Positions 45,000 through 54,861 of a stretch of DNA of 64,000 nucleotides are shown here, piece by piece. The translations under genes and the position numbers were made by a program. The notes beneath the pieces are model-generated. The model searched no databases and had not been told where the DNA came from. It saw only the letters and a program-made list of their open reading frames with translations. Position 1 is the stretch's first letter. Each line of letters begins with the position of its first letter. Source of the stretch: Pollutimonas sp963706785 (GTDB lineage Bacteria > Pseudomonadota > Gammaproteobacteria > Burkholderiales > Burkholderiaceae_B); assembly GCA_963706785.1 (NCBI GenBank), contig CAVPNJ010000002.1, positions 930,001 through 994,000 of the forward strand. The letters are read 5' to 3'.

Positions 45000-45743
45000 T
45001 CAGGTCCCTAGCACTTCGCTTTTAATTTTCGGGTCGTTCAATACTTGCGCAGGCGTACCGTCTGCAGCGACCTTGCCGGCGATCCACGCTGCTACCCGGG
45101 TGGCGTAGCGTGCGACGATATCCACGTCGTGCTCCACAAACCAGCTAGTAACCTTGCGCTCGTCGAGCGCATGCATCACGGTTTCCATCAAGCTATGCTT
45201 GTCTTCTGACGCGACGCCGCTGGTGGGCTCGTCCATAATCAGCAACTTGGGCCGTAAAGCCAAGGCCATTGCTACATCGAGCAGCTTGCGTTTGCCTTCA
45301 GGCAGTTCAAAGGACAGTTCGTTTGCGTCCCCGGACAACCCGACCAGCGCCAGGGTCTCATCGACTTCGCGGGCGTCGACGGTGCTTTCTAGCGAACGAA
45401 ACCAACTTAGTTCTTTATTGCGCCGTGCCGCGGCAATTTGTATGCACTCACGAACACTGTGTTCGGAAAATAACTGCGGCAGCTGAAAAGACCGGCCCAG
45501 CCCAAGTCGGACGATATTGCGTGGTGCCATCGCGGTGACGTCTTTGCCATCGAAATAGACTTTGCCTTGGGAAGGCGCTAGATAACCCGTGCAGATATTA
45601 ATAAAGGTTGTCTTGCCCGCGCCGTTCTGCCCTATCACGGCCAAACGTTCGCCAGCATGCAGCTCGAAATTGATATTGTCGGCGGCAATCACGCCACCAA
45701 AGGCCAGGCTTAGGTTAGAAGTCTTGATTAGTGGTTCCGTCAT
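45000..45743 (-). CDS. Branched-chain-type ABC transporter ATPase (LivG-like)
   Basis: A 247-residue ATPase with Walker A GQNGAGKTT and Walker B LLIMDEPTSGV. The signature motif is degenerate: the position normally occupied by LSGGQ reads LPEGKRK, as in a subset of LivG proteins. It lies 19 bp after the permease gene and 3 bp before LivF. Confidence 0.9.
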   Translation of the reverse strand: MTEPLIKTSNLSLAFGGVIAADNINFELHAGERLAVIGQNGAGKTTFINICTGYLAPSQGKVYFDGKDVTAMAPRNIVRLGLGRSFQLPQLFSEHSVRECIQIAAARRNKELSWFRSLESTVDAREVDETLALVGLSGDANELSFELPEGKRKLLDVAMALALRPKLLIMDEPTSGVASEDKHSLMETVMHALDERKVTSWFVEHDVDIVARYATRVAAWIAGKVAADGTPAQVLNDPKIKSEVLGT

Positions 45744-45762
45744 ATCGGCCCTTTAACTGGTT

Positions 45763-46689
45763 TTACGAACGCACTCGCTTCATGATCTGCCCAACAAACC
45801 CGGTGGGGAACATGAAGATAACAACCACCAAAGTGAAACCAAGAATGAACTGCCACAAGCCCGGGAAGTAGGCTGCCGACATCAACTTCACCGATTCAAA
45901 CCCCACGGCGCCCATAAATGCGCCGGCGGCATGTCCGGCCCCGCCCAGGATAGTGATGAAAATGAACTCGCCGGAACGGAGCCAGGCTCCGATTTCCGGA
46001 GTGACCAAGCCTTGCATCAGGGCTAGAATCGCGCCCGAGAATCCCACCACGACAGCCGAAAGCAGATACCCCTTCCACATGATGAAGTACGCTGAGAACC
46101 CTAAATACTCAAGGCGGGTTTCGTTGGTCTTGATAGCGGACAGTGCCTGCCCACTTCCCGACCGAAAATAGCGCTGCACCCACCAAGCCAGGAAAAGCGA
46201 CAACAATAAAGTCAATACCAGCAACCATAGCTCGAAGGCCTCGCGCTCGAAGGCGATGCCGGCGATGGTGGGCCGAACAATGCGTATGCCGTCTGTGCCG
46301 CCGGACAGGTGATAAAGTTTGCCAAGCAAGGCAAACAGCACCATGCTAAGGGCAAGGTTCAACATTCCGAAAAAAATGCCGCGATAACGTACAACGAATA
46401 AGCCAATAATGGCCGCAGCCACAAAGCTTGCCGCCACCCCAAATACAATCAGCAGCAAGGCATCCGTGCCGGGATAGGCGCGCGCGACGAACGCGACGGT
46501 GTACGCCGAAATACAAGCGAACATGGCATGGCCAAAAGAGACCTGTCCGGCGCGTACCATGACCGAGACGCCTAAGGCCGCAATCGCGTACGTCAAACCG
46601 ATAACAATAGGAGTTATGGTCCATGCGGCATTCATGCCGACGACCAGCGCGATAATGGCAGATAGCAGACTTAACGCGTATACCTTCAT
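45763..46689 (-). CDS. Branched-chain-type ABC transporter permease (LivM-like)
   Basis: A 308-residue inner-membrane permease with multiple hydrophobic segments and the conserved GGTDGIR stretch. Its ATG overlaps the stop of the upstream permease gene by one base (TAATG). It forms the channel with the LivH-type subunit. Confidence 0.93.
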   Translation of the reverse strand: MKVYALSLLSAIIALVVGMNAAWTITPIVIGLTYAIAALGVSVMVRAGQVSFGHAMFACISAYTVAFVARAYPGTDALLLIVFGVAASFVAAAIIGLFVVRYRGIFFGMLNLALSMVLFALLGKLYHLSGGTDGIRIVRPTIAGIAFEREAFELWLLVLTLLLSLFLAWWVQRYFRSGSGQALSAIKTNETRLEYLGFSAYFIMWKGYLLSAVVVGFSGAILALMQGLVTPEIGAWLRSGEFIFITILGGAGHAAGAFMGAVGFESVKLMSAAYFPGLWQFILGFTLVVVIFMFPTGFVGQIMKRVRS

Positions 46690-47594
46690 TAAATTGTTCT
46701 CGCTTGTGCCACGGTGAATAGGCCATGCGGCCGGATGATCAGAACCAGAACCATGATGATGTAGGGCACGGCGACCTCAAGTTCGGGAGCCGCATAGACT
46801 GCAATCGACCGCATGATGCCTATCATCAGGGCGGCGATCAGCGCACCTGTAATTTGTCCCAGCCCCGCTGTGGCGACCACTGCGAACGATAAAACAATCA
46901 TATCGGTTCCTGCCCCGGGAACCAGCGAAGTGGTGGGCGAAGCCAGGGCGCCGCCAAGCACGCCAAGAATCGTGGCTATGACGAAGGTAACAAGACTGAT
47001 TTTTTTGACGTTGATGCCCAAAGAAGTCGCGATCTCGCGGTTATGGGTCGTCGCGACGGTCTGTTTACCGAGCTTGGTATGGCGCAAGAAATATTCCAGC
47101 AAGCCGTAAGCGAGTAATGCCGTGACCGGGACGATGACAAGCTGATAGCTGGTGTAAGTGATGTCGCCGAGTTCGATATTTCCAAGGCGACTAACTACCT
47201 CGCTGGCACTATACGGCTGCGCACCCCAGATTAGGCGCTGGATGTCTTCCAGCATCAAAAAACCACCGAAGGTAATAAGCAGTTTCAGTATGGGATCGTA
47301 AGCTTGAGCCCGGCGGATCAGGATGAACTCTATGATACTGCCCAAGATCAGGCCCACGGCAATTGCGCTGATAAACAACGATGCCAGCAGCAAGAAGGCG
47401 GAATCTGTCCGGGGCGCGACGTACATGACTAAGCTTGATGCGGCGTAGCCCCCAAAGGCATAAAACGCACCATGCGCCACATTCAGAATTCCCATGACTC
47501 CGAAAACCAGGGTCAATCCCATGGAAACCAGGAATAACAGACTGGCGTAAGCCACGCCGTCTACTAACGCCAGCGGCAGCAAGTCCCAGGTCAT
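46689..47594 (-). CDS. Branched-chain-type ABC transporter permease (LivH-like)
   Basis: A 301-residue inner-membrane permease and the first gene of the leftward unit. Multiple hydrophobic helices include the N-terminal GVAYASLLFLVSMGLTLVFG region, and the conserved GILNVAHG segment typical of LivH is present. The start is ATG 47594. Upstream, 239 nt separate it from uvrD, with no regulator gene. Confidence 0.93.
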   Translation of the reverse strand: MTWDLLPLALVDGVAYASLLFLVSMGLTLVFGVMGILNVAHGAFYAFGGYAASSLVMYVAPRTDSAFLLLASLFISAIAVGLILGSIIEFILIRRAQAYDPILKLLITFGGFLMLEDIQRLIWGAQPYSASEVVSRLGNIELGDITYTSYQLVIVPVTALLAYGLLEYFLRHTKLGKQTVATTHNREIATSLGINVKKISLVTFVIATILGVLGGALASPTTSLVPGAGTDMIVLSFAVVATAGLGQITGALIAALMIGIMRSIAVYAAPELEVAVPYIIMVLVLIIRPHGLFTVAQARTI

Positions 47595-47794
47595 GTAGGC
47601 CCCCCTTTTGTCTCAAATTTTTTTAGAGTTTGCCGATGAACGGCCCACCCGTTTATTTATATCGACTGCATTGTTGGCATGCATGGTCGCTGATGCAATA
47701 TCCGCAGGGGATAAGCACCTGATGTTCGAGTATAGGGTAAAGAGCAAAGAGCAACCATTAATTTTCTTGGAAGCTCTAGTTTGGGAAAAGTTTA

Positions 47795-47827
47795 GGGGCT
47801 AGCGACGCTTACAGCGTCGCTAGCCCC
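47795..47827 (-). terminator. Terminator-like hairpin at the end of uvrD
   Basis: GGGGCTAGCGACGC and GCGTCGCTAGCCCC form a perfect 14-bp stem with loop TTACA, 6 bp after the uvrD stop. On the minus strand TAAACTTTT follows, a modest T-run. Confidence 0.75.
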
Positions 47828-47833
47828 CGCTTA

Positions 47834-50186
47834 TCAGCCGGCGATAATTTCTAGCTTGGCCACACCCAAAGCCAGTGTTTTGGTTCCGGCGTCGCGAAAC
47901 TGTATTTGCGCCTGGGCATCCTGCCCCAGTCCGCTCAGGCCAATCACCGTACCCTCGCCAAATTTTGCGTGTCGCACGCCAGAGCCGATTCGAAAATGCA
48001 GATCGCCCACCGTGACACCCGTTGAAAGGCTGCGCGGCATTCTTGGAGGCGTGCTACCGCTGTCTGGACGATTATATGAATCACCGCGCCGAAAAGCCCC
48101 GCTCCAGCTATTCTCGCGGATAGGCTGACGCGCTTCGCGGGGAGTTAACCACTTAAGATGCTGTTCCGGGATCTCTTCGAGAAAACGTGACCGCATAGCG
48201 TAGCGGGTTTGACCGTGCAGCATGCGGCTCTGGGCGAGTGTCAGATATAGGCGCTCTCTGGCGCGAGTAATGGCCACATACATCAGCCGCCGTTCTTCCT
48301 CGACACCTGATGCTTCGAGCAAACTATTTTCGTGCGGAAATAGCCCCTCTTCGACACCCGTGATGAAAACCGAATCGAACTCCAGGCCTTTGGCAGCATG
48401 CACGGTCATAAGCTGCACGGCATCCTGGCCAGCCTGAGCCTGATTGTCGCCGGCTTCGAGCGATGCATGGGTCAGGAAGGCCGCCAAAGGAGACATGACT
48501 GTCGTTGCAAGAGGTAAAGCGCCTTCGCTCGAATCATCATTGTTGCCGGGGTCGATCGCGCCGACATCTGCGGATGTAGCGGTATCCAGGGCAGCACTTA
48601 GGTTGGCGTCGACATCACGGTCGTCAGCAATCCGGCCCGCCGGCAAGCCGTCGAAGTTTTCCTCTGCCACAAAAGCTGCAGCGGCGTTAACGAGTTCGTG
48701 AAGGTTCTCGAGTCGATCGGCCCCTTCGCGGTCATTTTGATAGTGCGCGAGCAAACCGCTTTGATGCACCACGTGCTCGATTAGTTCCGGCAAGGACAAT
48801 ACTTGCGCCTCGTGAGCCATCTGTTGAATAAGCTCCGCAAAGCGGGCTAGGTTCGTCCCGCCTTTTCCTGTCATGTAAGGCACGGCCCGAAACAGGCTGA
48901 TGTTGTATTCGCGCGCCGTATCGGCCAGTTGCTCTAGAGTTCGAGCCCCGATGCCGCGTACCGGGAAGTTGACCACCCGAAGCCACGACGTATCGTCGTG
49001 AGGATTATCCATGAGGCGCAGGTACGCTAAGGCGTGCTTGACTTCCTGACGTTCAAAAAAGCGCAAACCGCCGTACACTTTATATGCAATGCCGGCGGAG
49101 AACAGAGCGTGCTCGATAATTCGCGACTGTGCATTGCTTCGATACAGCACAGCGATTTCTTGCCGCATGCGACCGTCATTGATCAGGGCTTTGATTTCGT
49201 CGACGATCCACCGCGCTTCGAGCAGATCGGATGCCTGTTCTACGACTCGTATGGGCTCGCCTTCTCCTTGCTCGGTCCAGAGGTTCTTGCCCAGGCGCTC
49301 AGTATTGCAAGCAATCAACGCGTTGGCAGCATCCAGTATATGGCCGTAAGAGCGATAATTTTGTTCGAGCCGGATCACGTTGCCACGAGCATAGTCGCGC
49401 TCGAAGTCCGCCATATTTCCGACATTGGCGCCACGGAAGGCATAAATGGATTGATCGTCGTCGCCCACGGCAAAAATAGAGGCGCCGCCCCCCGCCAGCA
49501 ATGTTAGCCAGCGGTACTGTAACTTGTTGGTGTCCTGGAACTCGTCAACCAGAATATGCTGGAAACGGCGCTGGTAGTGTTCACGAACTGGCGCATTGCG
49601 TTGCAGAAGTTCGTAAGCGCGCAACAACAATTCAGCGAAATCGACAACCCCTTCGCGTTCGCACTGGTCCTGGTACAGCTGATAGATCTCGACCAGCCGC
49701 CGGCGATGCGGATCACTGACTACGACGTCTTGTGGACGTTGCCCTTCTTCCTTCGCCCCATTGATGAAACGCTGTACGTCGCGCGGCGGAAACTTTTCGT
49801 CGTCGATACCGGCGCCTTTAATAAGGCGCTTGATTGCTGCCAGTTGATCGGCGCTGTCCAATATCTGGAAAGTCTGAATCAAGCCAGCGTCGCGATGATG
49901 AGCGCGCAGCAAACGATTGCAGAGACCGTGAAATGTACCGACCCACATGCCGCGGGTATTAATGGGCAGCAAGCGCGGACAGGCGCGTGAGCATCTCGCG
50001 CGCCGATTTATTGGTAAAGGTAACTGCCAGCAGTCCAAATGGACTGGCCTGGCCGGTTTGAATCAGCCAGGCCATGCGTGTAGTAAGGACCCGGGTCTTG
50101 CCGCTACCCGCACCGGCGAGCACCAGTGCGTGTTGCGGAGGTAGAGTTACTGCAGCTTGCTGTTCAGGATTTAGACTGGTGATCAT
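47834..50186 (-). CDS. uvrD: ATP-dependent DNA helicase UvrD/Rep family, one apparent frameshift
   Basis: Superfamily 1 helicase of about 783 residues that removes strands in mismatch and excision repair. The N-terminus from ATG 50186 carries AGAGSGKT (24-31) but its frame ends early. The rest of the protein resumes in the next frame at TTG 49972 (LLPINTRGMWVGTFHG), after one surplus base near 49973. All later motifs are present (VDEFQDTN, DDDQSIYAFRG, TVHAAKGLEF, YVAITRARERL). The corrected alignment across the join (TRLSA-LLPIN) is seamless. A single-base insertion in the assembly or a recent mutation explains it. It overlaps the desaturase stop by the ATGA at 50183-50186. Confidence 0.9.
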
Positions 50187-51391
50187 GCCGCGTAGCGGCG
50201 CAACCGGTTGGCAAACTGCTCGAGGCCCTCAATGCCGCTTTGTTGTGCCCGCTGGCACCACGCTTGCAAATCGGCCAGCAGTTGTTCGCTGCTTGCGCTG
50301 GAGCTTTCCCACAAACGAGTCAGTTCCAGCCGCATCTGGACCAAAGTCGATAACGACTGGTTGTCTGCCAGCACGGTTTCCAGCTGAGCACGCTGCGCGG
50401 GCTCGAGTGAATCTTGGCTGCGGGTTAGCCAATCTTTGCAGTTGCTAAGCAAGGCCCATCGGCAATCGGCACTACCCGACTTGCGGCTGGGTTTCAGCTT
50501 GGCGAGTTCATCGCTGGCGGCCTTCTTAAGCAGGTCGGTGTAGCGATTCAGGATTTCGTAGCGGTGCGTAATTACGCCCTGCAAAGTGCTGGCATCAACC
50601 GAGCTTTTAGACGCTTCAAGTTTAAGCTTCGGGGCAACGCGGCGAACTGTAGCCAGGCGGAAGAAGCTAAGTATCTTTATATAGCCCCAGCCTATATCGA
50701 ATTCGTACCATTTGGCCGAAAATTTAGCCGACGTGCCGTAAGCATGGTGGTTATTGTGAAGTTCTTCACCACCAATGATAATGCCTAACGGAAACACATT
50801 CGTGCTGGTATCGGGACTGGCGTAGTTGCGATAACCAATGAAGTGGCCTAGCCCGTTAACCACACCGGCAGCCCAAAAAGGAATCCATGCCATTTGCACT
50901 GCCCATACAGTAAGGCCCAGTACGCCGAATAACGCCAAGTCAATGCCCAGCATGATCAGGATACCCATCAAGCTATGGCGCGTGTAAAGGTTGCGCTCGA
51001 GCCAGTCGTCGGGTGTGCCATGACCGAATCGCTTAAGCGTGTCAGGGATATTCGCTTCCTGGCGATAGAGCTCGGCGCCGCGGAAAAATACCTTACCAAT
51101 ACCAAACACCATCGGAGAGTGTGGGTCGCCTTCCCTTTCGACATGGGCGTGGTGCTTACGGTGTATGGCCACCCATTCTTTGGTAACCATACCAGTGGTA
51201 ATCCACAACCAGAAACGAAAGAAATGCATGACGGCAGGATGAAGATCCAGGCCGCGGTGCGTTTGGCTACGGTGCAGGAACACAGTAACGCCCACAATGG
51301 TTATGTGGGTAAGAACAAGCGTTACCAGTACGACCTGCCACCACGAAAGCTGCAGGAACCCGCCTGATAAGAAAGTGAGTATATGGTCCAT
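50183..51391 (-). CDS. Fatty acyl desaturase (delta-9 type)
   Basis: A 402-residue membrane-bound diiron desaturase introducing a double bond into acyl chains. Three histidine boxes are visible: HRSQTH (40-45), HRKHH (77-81) and HNNHH (212-216), with hydrophobic segments between. Its C-terminal 130 residues are a helical, Ala/Leu/Glu-rich extension beyond the desaturase core. Its stop overlaps the uvrD start as ATGA, so the two may be cotranscribed although functionally unrelated. Confidence 0.9.
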   Translation of the reverse strand: MDHILTFLSGGFLQLSWWQVVLVTLVLTHITIVGVTVFLHRSQTHRGLDLHPAVMHFFRFWLWITTGMVTKEWVAIHRKHHAHVEREGDPHSPMVFGIGKVFFRGAELYRQEANIPDTLKRFGHGTPDDWLERNLYTRHSLMGILIMLGIDLALFGVLGLTVWAVQMAWIPFWAAGVVNGLGHFIGYRNYASPDTSTNVFPLGIIIGGEELHNNHHAYGTSAKFSAKWYEFDIGWGYIKILSFFRLATVRRVAPKLKLEASKSSVDASTLQGVITHRYEILNRYTDLLKKAASDELAKLKPSRKSGSADCRWALLSNCKDWLTRSQDSLEPAQRAQLETVLADNQSLSTLVQMRLELTRLWESSSASSEQLLADLQAWCQRAQQSGIEGLEQFANRLRRYAA

Positions 51392-51532
51392 AAACCTATT
51401 TAAGGCCTCATGTTAAGACTTAAAAAGTGTAGCCGACTTGAACCCCTTATGACAGCTAAATTTCAAATTAGTTTTGAGGCAAATCAAGTATAAACAAGGC
51501 GTTACCACCTTATTCCAGCTCGGAGCAGCGTT

Positions 51533-51566
51533 AAAAACGGCGACACCGGGGTGTTGATTCCGGTGT
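51533..51566 (-). terminator. Terminator after the RsmB-like gene
   Basis: ACACCGG and CCGGTGT (51543-51549 and 51560-51566) form a 7-bp stem. On the minus strand CGCCGTTTTTAA follows, so it may end the leftward methyltransferase transcript. Confidence 0.6.
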
Positions 51567-51590
51567 AGTCGCATCAATGATATTCCGCTA

Positions 51591-53162
51591 TCAGTCAGTT
51601 GCCGGATCGGCGGTTTCAATTGGCGTTGGACCACCTTCAGAGGCTTCATCGGCCAATTCAGCCGTCTGTTCGGGCTGGGCCGCCTCTTTTTTGGCAGGCT
51701 TCACCGGCTTGTCAGGGGTCGATGCCTTGCTGCGTTCCATTGCTGCAGCAAAAAAACCGTCTGTGCCGTGCAGGTCGGGCCGCATACTAAGATACGGACC
51801 TTCTAGTGTTAGATTTTTACAACGATCGACGACGATCTTGCTGGCATCCAGCAGCGTAAAGTCAGGATTGTCGGCTAAAAATGCCGCAACCTGATTTTCA
51901 TTTTCCTCGGGAAGCACACTGCAAGTTGCATACACAAGGCGTCCGCCCGGCGCAACGCAGCGAGCGGCCTGACGCAAAATGCTAGCTTGCATTTCACAGA
52001 GCTCTTGAAGCGACTCGGGATGTTGGCGCCATTTCAGGTCGGGGTTACGCCGCAAGGTTCCCAGCCCGCTGCAAGGCGCATCAACCAGCACGCGATGAGC
52101 CTTCCCACGCAGACGTTTCACGCGTTGATCGTTATCGGGATTGATAACGACCGGGACTATGTTCGACAATCCACTACGAGCGAAACGAGGCTTGGCCCGA
52201 GCCAGCCGCGCTGCCGACACATCGAATGCATACAAGCGGCCTGTGGAACGCATCAAGGCTCCAAGCAGCAACGTTTTCCCACCCGCTCCGGCGCAATAAT
52301 CAATGACCATCTCGCCGCGTTTCGGCCCGACAAGCGCAGCCAGTATCTGGCTACCCTCGTCCTGGACTTCTATCTCGCCTTTCTCGAACATAGGCCAACG
52401 ATTTATCGGTGGCCGTCCCTGCATGCGTATCCCCCAGGGCGAATACGGCGTCGGTTGGGGATCGTAACGCAGACCGGCGCCAGTACGCAGGAGCGCGAGC
52501 ATTTCGTCGCGGTCTGCCTTCAACGGGTTGACACGCAAATCTAGCGGAGCGGCTGTGTTCAGTGCTTGTATCAGCGCATCCGGATTATCCAATTTCGCCA
52601 TACGCTCGTCGAGCCAGTCGGGCAGGCTATCGCGCACCGCACGCGCCAGGCTTTTTATATCGATGCGCTGGACATGTTCGAGCCAGTGTTGTTCGGTTTC
52701 AGATAAACCGGTGTTCAATACCGATTTATCAAAGACCGACGCAAGACCCAGAATAGCTAGTCGACGCGCGGCGGGGCCGCTACCGCTCTCGGCAAACTGA
52801 CGATAGCGTCGCAGATGACGCAGCACGTCGAACACCGCTTCAGCAACTTCACCGCGATCGCGACCACCAAGCTTGGGATTCGCGCGCAGCCAACGCGACA
52901 GCACGGCATCGGCAGGAAATTTCCACTGCAGTATCTCGCCTAAGACGTTCTGCACCTGGTCTATGCGAACTGAAGCCATTACATAGGGAGGTCTTACGTA
53001 TGTGCTGCCTTCCGCTTGGTTCACTGCAGAGCCCTGATCACGACTTGAGGCGGATCTGTGACGATCATGTTGTCCGAAACGGGCACCGCCCCGTTCGTGT
53101 TGCTGCCTGCCAGACTCGGGTCTCTTGCCCTGAGTGCGACGAGGCTTGTCTGTACTATTCAT
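51591..53162 (-). CDS. RsmB/NOP-family RNA (cytosine-5) methyltransferase
   Basis: A 523-residue RNA methyltransferase. The SAM domain shows DYCAGAGGKTLLLGA, motif IV DAPCSGLG and motif VI YATCSVLPEEN with the two catalytic cysteines. It resembles E. coli RsmB but lacks a clear NusB-like domain, and the N-terminal 60 residues are Arg/Gln/Ser-rich and low-complexity. The C-terminal 50 residues are Pro/Ala/Glu-rich. The start ATG 53162 lies just after purN (2 bp); 91 in-frame upstream codons overlap purN and look non-coding. Confidence 0.85.
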   Translation of the reverse strand: MNSTDKPRRTQGKRPESGRQQHERGGARFGQHDRHRSASSRDQGSAVNQAEGSTYVRPPYVMASVRIDQVQNVLGEILQWKFPADAVLSRWLRANPKLGGRDRGEVAEAVFDVLRHLRRYRQFAESGSGPAARRLAILGLASVFDKSVLNTGLSETEQHWLEHVQRIDIKSLARAVRDSLPDWLDERMAKLDNPDALIQALNTAAPLDLRVNPLKADRDEMLALLRTGAGLRYDPQPTPYSPWGIRMQGRPPINRWPMFEKGEIEVQDEGSQILAALVGPKRGEMVIDYCAGAGGKTLLLGALMRSTGRLYAFDVSAARLARAKPRFARSGLSNIVPVVINPDNDQRVKRLRGKAHRVLVDAPCSGLGTLRRNPDLKWRQHPESLQELCEMQASILRQAARCVAPGGRLVYATCSVLPEENENQVAAFLADNPDFTLLDASKIVVDRCKNLTLEGPYLSMRPDLHGTDGFFAAAMERSKASTPDKPVKPAKKEAAQPEQTAELADEASEGGPTPIETADPATD

Positions 53163-53164
53163 GT

Positions 53165-53851
53165 TTACCTTTGTGATGGCTCGACGCCTTGAGGCGTCAG
53201 AACGAAGGAGCGGCTGGCTATGCCATGCACCTGCACGCGTTGCATGGTGTCCAGCGAAACGCGGCCTTCGGCCAGCCAGCGTACCACGTCCGCGTACAAG
53301 CGGTGTTCCACTTGTAAAACGCGCTCTGCTAATGTGTTGGGAGTATCGTCGAAAAGCACGGGCACCACCCCTTGGGCGATGATTGGACCATGATCGAGCA
53401 CCGGCGTCACGAAGTGCACCGTGCAACCGTGCCACTGCACTCCCATTGCTAGCGCCTGCTGATGCGTGTGCAAGCCAGGAAAGGCCGGTAGCAGCGAAGG
53501 ATGAATATTAATTAGTTTTCCGATGAAGTGCTCGACAAATCGCGGGGTTAGCACGCGCATGAAGCCTGCAAGCAACAGATAGTCGGGCTGATAGGCATCA
53601 ATAACCGTAGCCAAAGCTTCGTCGAATGCCTCCCTGGACGGATAATCGCGATGGGCGACCGCTTTCGTTTCAATGCCTTGAGCCCTTGCCCATTCAAGCC
53701 CGGCAGCATCGGCCTTGTTGGCGACAACCGCACAAATCTCAACCGGTAGCGCCTGAGCACGCACCATATTCACAATAGCCTGCATGTTTGATCCGCGTCC
53801 GGAAATCAACACCACAAGCCGGCAAGCAGAAGTAGAAGGAGCACCCAACAC
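53165..53851 (-). CDS. purN: Phosphoribosylglycinamide formyltransferase
   Basis: A 228-residue purine biosynthesis enzyme transferring formyl from 10-formyl-THF to GAR. The active-site residues Asn115, His117 (INIHPSLLPAFPG) and Asp153 (LDHGPI) are visible. The GTG 53851 gives the family length and is preceded by AGGAATTATT; an ATG at 53905 would overlap the divergent ribF start. It lies 2 bp from the RsmB-like gene. Confidence 0.93.
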   Translation of the reverse strand: MLGAPSTSACRLVVLISGRGSNMQAIVNMVRAQALPVEICAVVANKADAAGLEWARAQGIETKAVAHRDYPSREAFDEALATVIDAYQPDYLLLAGFMRVLTPRFVEHFIGKLINIHPSLLPAFPGLHTHQQALAMGVQWHGCTVHFVTPVLDHGPIIAQGVVPVLFDDTPNTLAERVLQVEHRLYADVVRWLAEGRVSLDTMQRVQVHGIASRSFVLTPQGVEPSQR

Positions 53852-53895
53852 AATAATTCCTGAGTAAGTCGACGCAAAATTGTAAACTCTCGGGT

Positions 53896-54861
53896 GTGAA
53901 AGCATCTCCCCGAATTTATCGTACCCTTCCCCGCTTCGATACTCAGTGCCCCAGCGCAGTGACTATTGGCAATTTCGACGGCGTCCATCGCGGGCATCAG
54001 GCCATCCTCGCGCGCGTGCGACAGACCGCTCTCGAACGCGGACTGGCCACGACCATCATGACGTTTGATCCCCATCCGCGCGCGTACTTTGCACGGCGGG
54101 GCCAGAGACCCGAACTGATACCGACTCAGATCAGCAGCCTTCGCGACAAGGTACAGTCGTTAACGCAGCATCAAGTCAGCCAGGTGGTGCTCAAGCGCTT
54201 TAATCAATCGCTGGCCGACATGTCAGCGGAAGACTTTATCGAACACTTGCTCGTACGAGGCCTTAACACTCGCTGGCTTCTGGTGGGTGAGGACTTCCGC
54301 TATGGCCACAAACGTAGCGGCGACATCGACTTGCTGCGCAGGGCAGGCAAAGAGTATGGCTTCGACGTCGAAACCATCGCCGACGTGGCGGATGAACATG
54401 GGCACCGTATTTCCAGTTCCGAAGTTCGCACCGCGCTGGCGGTCGGCAACCTGAGCCGCGCCGAACATTTGCTCGGTCATAGTTATCGCATCAGTGGTCA
54501 TGTGATCCATGGTCAGAAGCTGGGACGCACGATTGGCTACCCCACGTTGAACGTACGTGTACCGCTCCAGTGCGCGGCTCGCTCGGGGGTCTACGTCGTG
54601 CGAGCGCACGGTCTGGCGCCTGAGCCTATCAATGGCGTTGCCAGCCTGGGCGTGCGGCCTACCATTTCGCATGGCGGACGCCTGATGCTGGAAGTACACC
54701 TGCTGAACTGTGCGCTAAACGCATACGGTAAACTCACGTGTATTGAATTCCTAGAATATCTGCGGGACGAAGAAAAATTTCCCGACCTTCCCACAATGAT
54801 CGCTGCCATCGACAACGATGTACAAAGCGCTCGCGACTATTTCGCCCTCCATGGACTATAG
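53896..54861 (+). CDS. ribF: Bifunctional riboflavin kinase/FAD synthetase
   Basis: A 321-residue enzyme making FMN and FAD. The N-terminal adenylyltransferase has GNFDGVHRGHQAI near residue 24, and the C-terminal kinase carries GRTIGYPTLN and the GVASLGVRPT region. The start is GTG 53896. Its stop is 11 bp inside ileS. The ribF-ileS-lspA order is the conserved proteobacterial arrangement. Confidence 0.96.
   Translation: MKASPRIYRTLPRFDTQCPSAVTIGNFDGVHRGHQAILARVRQTALERGLATTIMTFDPHPRAYFARRGQRPELIPTQISSLRDKVQSLTQHQVSQVVLKRFNQSLADMSAEDFIEHLLVRGLNTRWLLVGEDFRYGHKRSGDIDLLRRAGKEYGFDVETIADVADEHGHRISSSEVRTALAVGNLSRAEHLLGHSYRISGHVIHGQKLGRTIGYPTLNVRVPLQCAARSGVYVVRAHGLAPEPINGVASLGVRPTISHGGRLMLEVHLLNCALNAYGKLTCIEFLEYLRDEEKFPDLPTMIAAIDNDVQSARDYFALHGL

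Noticed and set aside
47608..47802. A 64-codon open frame between livH and uvrD on the plus strand
   Set aside because: It lacks a ribosome site and motifs and runs into the uvrD terminator hairpin; treated as chance.
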